From CAJCJE01 sp036494465 (GTDB taxonomy: Bacteria; Actinomycetota; Actinomycetes; Mycobacteriales; Pseudonocardiaceae), in the NCBI GenBank assembly GCA_036494465.1, contig DASXOJ010000010.1, forward strand, positions 62,001 to 126,000: a stretch of DNA of 64,000 nucleotides, read 5' to 3'. The notes under the pieces were generated by a model that saw nothing but the letters and a program-made list of their open reading frames with translations, made no database searches and had not been told where the DNA came from. This document shows, one piece after another, positions 32,148-41,380 of this stretch (positions within the stretch are counted from its first letter, which is position 1; the number at the start of each line of letters is the position of its first letter). Made by a program: the position numbers and the translations under genes.

Positions 32148-33560
32148 ATGGCGAAGGACCGGCTCGATCCGGCGTTGGTGAAGCTGGGCGTGGTGCTGGT
32201 GGTGGGCGCGATGGCGCCGTTGCTGGACAGCACCATCGTCAACGTCGCGCTCGGCACGCTCGCGCGCACGTTCAACGCGCCGCTGGCCACTGTGCAGTGG
32301 GTGAGCACCGGCTACCTGCTGGCGCTGGTGCTGGCGGTGCCGATCACGACCTGGGCGGTCGACAGGGTCGGCGGCAAACGGCTGTGGCTGATCTCGCTGG
32401 GCGCGTTTCTCGCCGGTTCGCTGCTCAGTGGGATCGCGTGGAATCTGGCGGTGCTGATCGGTTTCCGCGTGGTGCAGGGGCTCGGCGCCGGGCTGATGCT
32501 GCCGATCCTGCAAACCCTGCTGATACGCGCGGCGGCCGGCAAGCAGATCGGCAGGCTGATGTCGGTGATCACGTTGCCCGTGCTGGCCGGACCGATCCTG
32601 GGGCCGGTGGTCGGCGGGTTGATCGTCGCGCACTGGGACTGGCGCTGGATCTTCTACGTCAACGCGCCGTTGTGCCTGCTCGCGATCCTGCTCGCGGTGG
32701 TGTTCATTCCGGCCGATGCGCCGTGTGCGAGCGGCCGACTGGATGTGCTCGGGTTGGCGTTGTTGTCGCCAGCGCTTGTTGGTGTCCTGTATGGACTGTC
32801 CGAAGTGGGTAGCGCGGGCGGGTTCGGGAGTGTTCGGGTGCTGGTGCCGATGGTTGCGGGACTGGTGCTGCTGGGCGGATTTGTGGTGCACGCGCTGCGG
32901 GTCGATCAGCCGTTGATCGATCTGCGGCTGTTCCGGTCGCGGTCGTTCGCGACGTCGTCGACGTTGCTGTTGCTGTCCGGCTTGGCGTTGTTCGGGTCGA
33001 TGCTGTTGTTGCCGCTGTACTATCAGGACGTTCGCGGGCAGAGCATCGTCGCCGCCGGGCTTTTGCTGGCACCACAGGGGATCGGTAGTTTGCTGGCGCG
33101 CGGCGTCGGTGGGCTCGCCGACCGGATCGGGGCGCGGCCGGTCGTGTTCCTCGGTATCGCGTTGACCGTGCTGGGCACGGTTCCGTTCGCGTTCGCCGGT
33201 GCGGGCACGAACAACCTGGTCCTGGTTGCCGCGCTGGTGGTACGCGGGGTCGGGTTGAGCGCGGCCAACCTGGCGATCATGGTCGGCGCGTTCCAGGGAC
33301 TACCGGCCGAACAGATCCCGCATGCCAGCAGTGGCATCCGGATCATGCAGCAACTCGGCGGATCGCTGGGCACCGCCGTGCTCGCGGTCATCCTGCAGAG
33401 CCAGTTGGCCACGCAGTCGACCGCGAGCGCGTTCGGGCACACGTTCGGTTGGGCGTTGGGGTTGAGCGTGCTCGCCGTGATTCCGGCGGTGTTGCTGCCG
33501 CGCCGGGCCAGGCACCTACCCGACCCGGTAGCGCAGGTAGACCGCGCCGGAGCCGAATGA
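32148..33560 (+). CDS. MFS multidrug exporter (DHA2, EmrB/QacA type)
   Basis: A 470-residue membrane protein with about fourteen helices, the DHA2 topology of proton-driven drug exporters. Visible family motifs are LDSTIVNVALGTLARTF (helix 1, motif D1), WVSTGYLLALVLAVPITTWAVDRVGGKRLWL (motif A loop), RVVQGLGAGLMLPI (motif B) and LPVLAGPILGPVVGGLI (motif C, antiporter signature). The ATG at 32148 follows AAGGGG by six bases. It is controlled by the divergent TetR through the palindromes in the gap. The drug or metabolite is unknown. The 3' end overlaps the convergent reductase by 45 bp. Confidence 0.92.
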   Translation: MAKDRLDPALVKLGVVLVVGAMAPLLDSTIVNVALGTLARTFNAPLATVQWVSTGYLLALVLAVPITTWAVDRVGGKRLWLISLGAFLAGSLLSGIAWNLAVLIGFRVVQGLGAGLMLPILQTLLIRAAAGKQIGRLMSVITLPVLAGPILGPVVGGLIVAHWDWRWIFYVNAPLCLLAILLAVVFIPADAPCASGRLDVLGLALLSPALVGVLYGLSEVGSAGGFGSVRVLVPMVAGLVLLGGFVVHALRVDQPLIDLRLFRSRSFATSSTLLLLSGLALFGSMLLLPLYYQDVRGQSIVAAGLLLAPQGIGSLLARGVGGLADRIGARPVVFLGIALTVLGTVPFAFAGAGTNNLVLVAALVVRGVGLSAANLAIMVGAFQGLPAEQIPHASSGIRIMQQLGGSLGTAVLAVILQSQLATQSTASAFGHTFGWALGLSVLAVIPAVLLPRRARHLPDPVAQVDRAGAE

Positions 33561-34088
33561 CTTGGACTTCAACAGGTCCAGGTCGAGCGCGGCCTTCTCG
33601 GGGAACAACGGGGTTCCCGAGCCGATCACCACCGGGTGCACGACGAGCCGGAACTCGTCGACGAGGTTGAGGTCGATGAGCGAGTGCACCAGCTTGGGGC
33701 TGGCGTAGACCGCGATCGTGCCGCCCGGCTGGGCCTTGAGCGCGGTGAACTCGTCGGCGAGATTTCCCTTGATCAGCCGGGTGTTGTGCCAGTCGGCCGA
33801 CGCCAGTGTGGTCGAGCAGACGACTTTGTCCACCGCGTTGACCCACTCGGCATGGGCGCGTTCCTGTGCCGAGCTGTCGGCCGTGGGCTGGGTGCTCCAG
33901 TACTCGTACATCCCGAGATAGGTCACCCGTCCGTAGACCGCCATGTCGAAATCGGCCTGGATGTGCTCCTGGCCGTAGACGGCGAGCTCCTCGCTGTAGG
34001 CGCGGTGCGTCCACTCGATGCCCATCCCCTGACCCGAGGAAGCGAAACCGTCCAGGGTCACGTGGTCGAAGGCCACCAATTTGCGCAT
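33516..34088 (-). CDS. Dihydrofolate-reductase-like / RibD C-terminal domain protein
   Basis: A 190-residue protein of the small RibD-C/DHFR-like reductase family: MRKLVAFDHVTLDGFASSGQG at the N-terminus, FDMAVYGRVTYLGMYEYW in the middle, then GTIAVYASPKLVHSLIDLNLVDEFRLVVHPVVIGSGTPLF. These proteins bind NADPH but are not proven to act in riboflavin synthesis; the complete ribD is elsewhere in this window. The ATG at 34088 fits the family start; the ribosome site is weak (GGACGGAC). It overlaps the convergent exporter gene by 45 bp. Confidence 0.88.
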   Translation of the reverse strand: MRKLVAFDHVTLDGFASSGQGMGIEWTHRAYSEELAVYGQEHIQADFDMAVYGRVTYLGMYEYWSTQPTADSSAQERAHAEWVNAVDKVVCSTTLASADWHNTRLIKGNLADEFTALKAQPGGTIAVYASPKLVHSLIDLNLVDEFRLVVHPVVIGSGTPLFPEKAALDLDLLKSKSFGSGAVYLRYRVG

Positions 34089-34177
34089 TGTCCAGTCCGT
34101 CCGGATTGTGAGGCCGCGGTTCGGCCCCTTCACGTACCCGTCGAACCTGGCAGCCCGAAATCGACATGGCCGGGCAA

Positions 34178-35218
34178 CTAGTTCACCATCTTTTTTGCCC
34201 ACGCGACGACGGCGGACTGGTAGGCGGGCGCGTCCGGGGCGTAGTTGATGGAGTGGCCCCAGTCGTTCACGACATAGGTGTGCAGCTGCGCTGCGGGCGC
34301 GTAGTACCGGCCCTCGCTGGCCAGCAGGGTCGCCGCGGTGGAGCAGTTGGGGGCGAGCAGGCCGCCGCAGAACGCCGGATCGTCCTGACCCATGACCAGC
34401 ATCGTCGGCACGTTGATCAGCTTGGAGTACGTGCTGACCACGCCGATCAGCACCGTGTCCACGACTTCGCCTGGCGCGAACGCGTCCTTGGTCGCCTCGT
34501 CCATGTTGACGACACCGCTGATGTACGGGCCGGGCGCCTGGAAGGACGAGTAGCGGGTGCCCGGGTCGGTGGTCAGGTAGCCGGGATCGAGGCCGAGACC
34601 GGCGAACTTCGAGTCGAGGTCGGCGGGGAGCAGCGAGGCCAGGATCGCGGCCGCGCCGATCGGGTTGATGCCGTGCGAGAGGCCGGTGACCAGCACGCCG
34701 TTCTCGTCGTGGTAGGTGCCCGCTTCGATGATCGCGATCGCCGAACCGACCGAGTGCCCGCCGAGCAGGACCGAGGAGAACGCCGGGGTCTGGCTGCCCG
34801 CGCGCAGTGCCTGGATGACCTGGTGGACGGTGATCGCCTGGGTTGTCGAGGTGAGCAGCGCGGAGAGCGGGTGCGAACTGCGGCCGGTGCCGAGCCGGTC
34901 GATGTCCAGGGTGGCGTAGCCGGCCTTGTTCATGGCATCGACGAACGACAGCTGGCTCGGGTCGTACGGGCTGTTCCAGTACGCGCTGTCGTAGGAGGCG
35001 CCGGGCACGAGCACGGCGACCGTTTTCGCGCCACCGGCCGGTACGCACAGTTGCCCGTAGAGGCTTTGCGGGATACCGGCGAGGGTGACCGGGAAGTAGT
35101 GGTCGGTGCAGGACGGCGGCTGCGCGTCGGCCGCTACCGGCACGGTGAGCACCAGCGCGGCGGTCATGGCGGTGAGGGCGACGAGGGCTCGCACGAGCCC
35201 GCGTGGGTGCAGACGCAA
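34178..35218 (-). CDS. Secreted alpha/beta hydrolase (paralogue of 4554-5588)
   Basis: A 346-residue exported hydrolase. The TTG at 35218 follows GGAAGG by nine bases and gives MRLHPRGLVRALVALTAMTAALVLTVPVAADA as signal peptide (cut near residue 32); a GTG at 35194 is the alternative. The nucleophile lies in LLGGHSVGSAIAIIEAG (true GHSVG), the acid probably in VMGQDDPAFCGG, and the His in VVNDWGHSINYAP. Four conserved Cys fit an extracellular protein. The shared sequence with the hydrolase at 4554-5588 is extensive, so one arose from a duplication. Its frame stays open through the upstream 15-bp repeat array, but a signal peptide after such an extension would be unusual, so I do not extend it. 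Confidence 0.83.
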   Translation of the reverse strand: MRLHPRGLVRALVALTAMTAALVLTVPVAADAQPPSCTDHYFPVTLAGIPQSLYGQLCVPAGGAKTVAVLVPGASYDSAYWNSPYDPSQLSFVDAMNKAGYATLDIDRLGTGRSSHPLSALLTSTTQAITVHQVIQALRAGSQTPAFSSVLLGGHSVGSAIAIIEAGTYHDENGVLVTGLSHGINPIGAAAILASLLPADLDSKFAGLGLDPGYLTTDPGTRYSSFQAPGPYISGVVNMDEATKDAFAPGEVVDTVLIGVVSTYSKLINVPTMLVMGQDDPAFCGGLLAPNCSTAATLLASEGRYYAPAAQLHTYVVNDWGHSINYAPDAPAYQSAVVAWAKKMVN

Positions 35219-35233
35219 GGGAGGGGACCTTCC

Positions 35234-35350
35234 GATATTGGATATTACGAGGCCGGAAATTACGGGATCGGATACTGCGAGAGCGGAAATTACGAGATCG
35301 GATACTACGAGATCAGGTAGTACGAGATCCGATATTTCGAGATCGGTGCG
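35234..35350. repeat. 15-bp tandem repeat array (about eight degenerate copies)
   Basis: The gap between the P450 stop and the hydrolase start is almost wholly made of 15-bp units with consensus GAGATCGGATACTAC. Units start at 35234, 35249, 35264, 35279, 35294, 35309, 35324 and 35339, the last one partial. Positions 1-2, 9 and the final TAC/TGC/TTC are best kept. The array is far richer in A and T than the genome. It lies at -16 to -135 of the hydrolase start, where a promoter is expected. No spacer-repeat arrangement is present, so it is not a CRISPR array. Confidence 0.9.
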
Positions 35351-35352
35351 GT

Positions 35353-36714
35353 TCAGAGGTGGCGCGGCTCCACGGTCATCGGGAGCTGGCGGGGGTAGGC
35401 GGCGCCGGTGACTTTCATGCCGACCGGTTTGCCGGGCACCGGAACCAGCCGCCAGCGGGCCGCGATGGTGGCGGCGACGAGCGCTATCTCGGTCTGCGCG
35501 AACGTGTTGCCGATGCACTGGCGCCCACCCGCGCCGAACGGTACGTAGGCGCCCTTCGGGATTTCGGCGATCCGGTCGGGTGCCCAGCGGTCCGGGTCGA
35601 ACCGGTGCGGGTCGGGGAAGTTGCGCGGGTCGTGGTGCAGTGCCTGCGGGCTGTACACGATCTCGGTGCCCGCAGGCAGGTGCGTGCCGCCGAGTTCGAC
35701 GTCCGCGTTCGTGCGGCGCATCAGCAGCCAGATCGGGTAGACGCGCAGCACCTCGTTGATGATCTGCCGGGTGTAGCCGAGTTTGGGCAGGTCGTCGACG
35801 GTGGGTACGCCGCCGCTCAGCACCTCGTCGACCTCGGCGTGGAACCGGCGTTCCACGTCGGGGTGGCGGCCGACCTCGTGGAACAACCAGCCGAGCGCGA
35901 GCCCGATGGTGTCGGTGCCGCCGGTGAGGATGGTGACGACCTCGTCGTAGACCTGCTGATCGCTCATGCTCTCGCCGGTGTCGGCGTCCTTGGCCTGCAA
36001 CAACATGGACAGCAGGTCGCCGTGGTCGGCGCCGTCCGCGCGGGCTGCGGTGATCACCTCGGTCACGGCGGTGCGGAACCGGGCGATCGCGGCGTCGAAC
36101 GCGCGGTTGCCCGGGATCGGCAACGCGGAAAGGAATCCTGGCGACAGCGCCCGGACCATGACCTGTTTGACGAGGATGGGTACCGATCGCTGTGCCTCGG
36201 CGATCGCGGCGGCGCCGAGTTCGGTCGGGAACAGTGTCCGGCCGAGCACGGTCACCGCGAGCTGCTGCATGGCCTGGTAGACCTCGACGACCTGATCAGC
36301 GTGCCAGTCGGCGGTTGTCCCGCTCGCCGCGTCGACCATTGTCGAGGCGTAATGCGCAATTCGTTCGCGGTGAAATGCGGGTTGTAGCAGGCGCCGCTGA
36401 CGCACGTGAAATGCGCCGTTGGACATGGCGACGCCATTGCCGAGATGCGGCCGGAAACGGTCGAACAGAATGCCCTGTTCGAACTTGTTCGCCTGGGTGA
36501 CCAGCACTTCGTGGACCAGTTCGGGGGTGGTGGCCACGTAGGCGGGCATCGGACCGAGGTAGATCTTGACCAGGTCACCGTAGTCGCGCAGGCTCGATGT
36601 GAAGGAAAACCGTTGGCGCAGCAGGGAAGGCGTGTGACCGAGCAGTGGCCATCGTCCGGGAGCCACCGTGCCGGTGGTCGCGCCGATGTGCGTACTCCCG
36701 GCGGCGGCGCCCAT
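35353..36714 (-). CDS. Cytochrome P450
   Basis: A 453-residue haem monooxygenase. The I-helix motif is VTILTGGTDTIGLALGW, the ExxR pair lies in NEVLRVYPIWLLMRR, and the haem loop is FGAGGRQCIGN with Cys400 as the thiolate ligand. The opening IGATTGTVAPGRWPLLGHTPSLLRQRFSFTSSLRDYGDLVKI is close to the pentalenene-oxygenase-like (CYP183-type) bacterial P450s that resemble eukaryotic ones. No terpene cyclase, ferredoxin or reductase gene lies in this window, so the substrate and electron donor are unknown. The ATG at 36714 begins the gene. Downstream is the 15-bp repeat array and then the secreted hydrolase on the same strand. Confidence 0.93.
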   Translation of the reverse strand: MGAAAGSTHIGATTGTVAPGRWPLLGHTPSLLRQRFSFTSSLRDYGDLVKIYLGPMPAYVATTPELVHEVLVTQANKFEQGILFDRFRPHLGNGVAMSNGAFHVRQRRLLQPAFHRERIAHYASTMVDAASGTTADWHADQVVEVYQAMQQLAVTVLGRTLFPTELGAAAIAEAQRSVPILVKQVMVRALSPGFLSALPIPGNRAFDAAIARFRTAVTEVITAARADGADHGDLLSMLLQAKDADTGESMSDQQVYDEVVTILTGGTDTIGLALGWLFHEVGRHPDVERRFHAEVDEVLSGGVPTVDDLPKLGYTRQIINEVLRVYPIWLLMRRTNADVELGGTHLPAGTEIVYSPQALHHDPRNFPDPHRFDPDRWAPDRIAEIPKGAYVPFGAGGRQCIGNTFAQTEIALVAATIAARWRLVPVPGKPVGMKVTGAAYPRQLPMTVEPRHL

Positions 36715-37000
36715 GGTCTACTTCCTCGCGACAGGGTGAGCGATTGATGGCGGAGTCACACTCTAGGCCCCGCTCGGACGATACCGCAGCCACCCGATCG
36801 TGTTAACGCGTTGGTCCGTCCGGGTAACGACGTGGATGCGCGGTGACGTTTTCCCACGTAATCGGCTTGCGTTCGGTGCAATGACATTATGGAAAACTTT
36901 GGTTTCCAGATTGAACCGGGTATTTCGGCCATGTCGAGGGATGCGTGAAACGTACGGCTGAGTAGGCTGTCCGTCTACCCTCCACCCGACGAGGTGTGTT

Positions 37001-37834
37001 GTGACCGAACAATCTGCTGAACAAGACCTTGACTGGGTACCGCTCGGCATCGACCCGACGATACCGAGCATCGCGCGGACCTACGACTACATGCTCGGCG
37101 GCGCGCACAACTTCGCCGTTGATCGGCAATTGGCCGAGACGGTCGACCGGATCATGCCGCGCACGCGCGAGATCGCCCGGTTGAACAGGTCTTTTCTCCG
37201 GCGCGCCGTCTTGTTCATGGTCGAGTCCGGAATTCGGCAGTTTCTCGACATCGGGTCCGGGGTGCCGACCGTCGGCAATGTGCACGAGGTCGCGCAGCAC
37301 GCCGCGCCGGAGTCCCGGGTGGTGTACGTGGACAAGGACCCGGTTGCCGTCGCACACAGTGAATTGCTGTTGCAGGACAACGAGCAAGCTGCGGTCATCC
37401 GGGCTGACCTGCGCGAACCCGAGAAGATCCTGACCGATCCCGCGACTCGGCGGCTGCTGAACTTCGACGAGCCGATCGGGCTGCTGATGGTGATGATGTT
37501 GCACTACGTGCCGGACGACGACGACCCGTACGGCATAGTGGCGACTTATCGCGACACGATCGCGTCCGGCAGTTGTTTCGCACTGTCGCACGTGACCGCC
37601 GATCAACGATCGGACCAGATCAGCGAGGCGGCCCAGGCGATTTCGCGGGCCAGGAGCGCGGATGAACTGATCTACCGGTCGCACGCGGAAGTAGTTCGTT
37701 TTTTCGAGGGATACGAGTTGCTGGAACCCGGAGTTGTCGGTTGTGGGCTGTGGCGACCGGACGGGCCAGGCGATATTTCGGACAACCCCGAGTCCAATGC
37801 GCACGTTTACGCTGGAATCGGACTTAAATCATAG
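37001..37834 (+). CDS. SAM-dependent methyltransferase, DUF574/Methyltransf_19 family
   Basis: A 277-residue protein of the actinobacterial family found in very many Streptomyces copies (often called SAV2177-like). The diagnostic opening is GIDPTIPSIARTYDYMLGGAHNFAVDRQLAE; the SAM-binding strand is FLDIGSGVPTVGNVHEVAQ, with VVYVDKDPVAVAHSELLL following. Substrates are not known for the family. GTG start at 37001. The 286-bp gap to the divergent P450 is AT-rich and carries an inverted repeat TGGAAA/TTTCCA at 36890-36908, a possible regulatory site. Confidence 0.93.
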   Translation: MTEQSAEQDLDWVPLGIDPTIPSIARTYDYMLGGAHNFAVDRQLAETVDRIMPRTREIARLNRSFLRRAVLFMVESGIRQFLDIGSGVPTVGNVHEVAQHAAPESRVVYVDKDPVAVAHSELLLQDNEQAAVIRADLREPEKILTDPATRRLLNFDEPIGLLMVMMLHYVPDDDDPYGIVATYRDTIASGSCFALSHVTADQRSDQISEAAQAISRARSADELIYRSHAEVVRFFEGYELLEPGVVGCGLWRPDGPGDISDNPESNAHVYAGIGLKS

Positions 37835-37950
37835 CCAACTGAATCAGTTTCGGTCCGGGGAGGACCGGGTCCGTGTTGTTACCAACGGGTGATCTGTAGG
37901 AGAATTGCGCATCCGCTGGACTGGGGTCGAGAAGGACTGGCTGGACAAGA

Positions 37951-40125
37951 ATGAACCTGCCGCCGACGCACGGCTCATTGGCGCACTCCGCGCTGCCCGA
38001 CGACGGGCGCCGCGAGCGCTCGACGCTGGCCAGAAAATGGGCCTACCTGCTCAGTCAGACCAGTTATGTGCCCTGGTCGCACGCTGAACTCGAACAACGA
38101 CTGCTGGTGTTCGTCGAACAACTCGTCGGCCTGGTTCGCACCGAACCGTTCAACGCCGACCCGGCGGGCGAAATCGGCGTGCAGCTGGTGGAGTGGCGCT
38201 GTACCGATCCGGCCAGCCTGCGCCGCTGCGTCACGGTACTGAGCAAGGGTTTGCTCGGTCTTGCTGAACTGCGACCGGTCGCGGATCGGGCCGATCGGGT
38301 GGTCGCGCTGCTGATGTCGCTGGCGGCGGGATTCACCGAACAGTTGCGTGAATTCGTGATCGGGCAACAGGAATCGATGAGCAAGGCGCTGCGCCGTGCG
38401 GTCGCCGACGCCGAGGAGAGCCTGCGCGCCAGCGAGGACAGGTTCAACCAGGTGAGCACCACGTCGCCGAGCGGCATCGCGATCACCGATCTGGACGGCA
38501 ACTTCATCCGCACCAACGACGCGCTGCGCCGCATCCTCGCCTACGCGGGCGACGACCTGGACCGGCGCTGCCTCTACGACGTGGTGCCGCCGCAGCGCAC
38601 CGACCAGTTGCTCTCGCTGTATGCGAATCTCGGTGCCGGTCAGGAGAATCCACCTCGGCAGATGCTGCGGTTGCAGCGCGACGACGAGTCGATCGCCACG
38701 GTCTCCATCGCCGCGTCGGCGCTGCGCGACGCGGACGGCAATCCGAACCGCGCGGTGCTGGTCATCGAGGACATCTCGGAACTGACGCTGTTGCAGGACG
38801 AACTGTGCCGCCAGGCCCTGCACGACGTGCTCACCGGGCTGCCGAACCGGCAGTACTTCACCAGCAGGCTGGAAGAAGTGGTGCACCGCGCGGGCAGCAC
38901 CAACAGCAAGGACGGCGTCACGCTCTACCTGCTCGGGCTGGACGCGTTCACGCTGATCACCGCCGGTCTCGGCAGACGGGTCAGCGAGCGGCTGCTGATG
39001 CACGTCGCCGACCGACTGAAGTCCATTGTGGACGGCGAGCATGCGATGGTGGCGCGGTTCGACGGCGACGAGTTCGCGATCCTGGTGGAGAACACGCCGG
39101 ACACGCCGTCGGCGGCGCGGATCGCCGAGCGGATCAACGAGGAACTGGCCGTGCCGGCGAACATCGAGGACGCGAGCCTCCCGGAGGGCGCGGGCCCGCG
39201 ACTGGGGGTCGGCAGCTACTCGGTGTCCGCGAGCATCGGCATCGTCGAGGGGCTGCCTGCCTCGCTCGGTCCGACCGAACTGCTCGGCGCCGCGGAAACC
39301 ACGCTGCGCAGGGCACAACGCAGTCGCGGCCGACGGTTCGAGTTGTTCGATCCGGAGGAGGACGCCCGAGACCGCGAGGTCTTCCGGCTCGCCGCGGGCA
39401 TGGCAGGTGCCTGGGAACGCGGCGATCTGCGCGTCGCCTACCAGCCGTTCGTCCGGTTGCGGGACGGGAATCCGATTGGCGTGGAACCGTTGCTGCGCTG
39501 GCACCGGCGCGGGCACCCGCCGCTGGACCACGACCGCTGCGTCAACCTGGCCGAACAGACCGGGCTGACCTTGCCGCTGGGCACCTGGCGGCTGTCCTCC
39601 GCGTGCGCGACGGTTCGCCAGCAGGGCTGGGACCTACCGCTCTACCTCGGGTTCACCGCGAACCAGGCGGCCAACCCGGACCTGCCCGGCGCGGTGCTGC
39701 GCGCGTTGAACGAGAACAACCTCGACCCGCAGAAGCTCTACCTCGGCATGCCGACGCCCGCGCTGATCGCGGGCGGCCAGCCGCTGGCCAACCTGATCGA
39801 GCTCGACGAAGCGGGTGTAGGCATGGTTGCCACCGACTTCGGCTCGATCCCCGCCGACCTGGTCGATCTGGAGAAGCTGCCGGTGCAGGCGGTGCACCTG
39901 GCCCGCTGGCGACCGCGCCGGGAGGGCGCGGGCAGCACGACGGTCTTGACGGCATTGATCAACACGGTGCATGTCGAGGGCGTGCTCGTGATCGTCGACG
40001 GCATCAAGAACCAGGCGCACCAGCAGTGGTGGCAGCGGGCCGGCGCGGACATCGGCCAGGGCCTGTTCTACGCGCCGGTCGGCGAGCCTGGGGAGATGGA
40101 CAGCTACCTGGGTATGGACCAGTAG
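37951..40125 (+). CDS. PAS-GGDEF-EAL protein with degenerate catalytic motifs
   Basis: A 724-residue signalling protein. Residues 1-150 form a helical N-terminal domain common in actinobacterial GGDEF proteins (LARKWAYLLSQTSYVPWSHAELEQRLLVFVEQLV), then a PAS domain (about 160-285), a GGDEF domain and a C-terminal EAL domain. The cyclase signature is DGDEF (371-375) instead of GGDEF. The EAL motif is EPL (512-514), and several metal or catalytic residues of active EAL enzymes are absent: TDFG replaces DDFG, the LKID lysine is missing and the late AEGVE glutamate is lost. It is therefore probably a c-di-GMP or GTP sensor or a protein-interaction module rather than an active enzyme. No membrane segment is visible. 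ATG start at 37951. Confidence 0.88.
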   Translation: MNLPPTHGSLAHSALPDDGRRERSTLARKWAYLLSQTSYVPWSHAELEQRLLVFVEQLVGLVRTEPFNADPAGEIGVQLVEWRCTDPASLRRCVTVLSKGLLGLAELRPVADRADRVVALLMSLAAGFTEQLREFVIGQQESMSKALRRAVADAEESLRASEDRFNQVSTTSPSGIAITDLDGNFIRTNDALRRILAYAGDDLDRRCLYDVVPPQRTDQLLSLYANLGAGQENPPRQMLRLQRDDESIATVSIAASALRDADGNPNRAVLVIEDISELTLLQDELCRQALHDVLTGLPNRQYFTSRLEEVVHRAGSTNSKDGVTLYLLGLDAFTLITAGLGRRVSERLLMHVADRLKSIVDGEHAMVARFDGDEFAILVENTPDTPSAARIAERINEELAVPANIEDASLPEGAGPRLGVGSYSVSASIGIVEGLPASLGPTELLGAAETTLRRAQRSRGRRFELFDPEEDARDREVFRLAAGMAGAWERGDLRVAYQPFVRLRDGNPIGVEPLLRWHRRGHPPLDHDRCVNLAEQTGLTLPLGTWRLSSACATVRQQGWDLPLYLGFTANQAANPDLPGAVLRALNENNLDPQKLYLGMPTPALIAGGQPLANLIELDEAGVGMVATDFGSIPADLVDLEKLPVQAVHLARWRPRREGAGSTTVLTALINTVHVEGVLVIVDGIKNQAHQQWWQRAGADIGQGLFYAPVGEPGEMDSYLGMDQ

Positions 40126-40161
40126 TGCGCGTGGCACGAAAAGCCCGCAATCTGTCAGAGA

Positions 40162-40186
40162 CGTGTCCGACACGATGGTGTAATGT
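40162..40186 (+). promoter_or_regulatory. Candidate regulator site and -10 element before gap
   Basis: CGTGTCCGACACG (40162-40174) is a perfect palindrome with 6-bp arms and one central base. Seven bases later TAATGT (40181-40186) could be a -10 box. It lies about 190 bp before the gap GTG. The core GTGTCCGACAC recurs, as its exact reverse complement, in the tkt/ctaB divergent region. Confidence 0.45.
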
Positions 40187-40361
40187 CTGGCACACGGGTC
40201 ACTGACTCGATAAAGAAGCGCCGACTGGCCTCCTGACCTGGGTCAAGTCGTGAGCGCTAGAGTGCCTCATGTCGGCAGTGTCGCCGGCGGATAGCACCCG
40301 GCACACGCCGAAATCAAAGCTAACGCCCCGTGAGCGGGGATTGAGCACGAGGAGACATATC

Positions 40362-41369
<1,008 letters not shown>

Positions 41370-41380
41370 AAGGCTACGAA

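Noticed and set aside
33516..34088. Second riboflavin reductase
   Set aside because: Only the RibD-C-like fold is present and a full ribD is in the rib operon; the family is broad and mostly not riboflavin-related.
35234..35350. Possible CRISPR array
   Set aside because: Units are 15 bp, directly abutting and degenerate, with no spacers and no cas genes.
40234..40245. TGACCTGGGTCA inverted repeat before gap as an operator
   Set aside because: Five-base arms with a two-base spacer are frequent by chance at this GC content and no second copy was seen.
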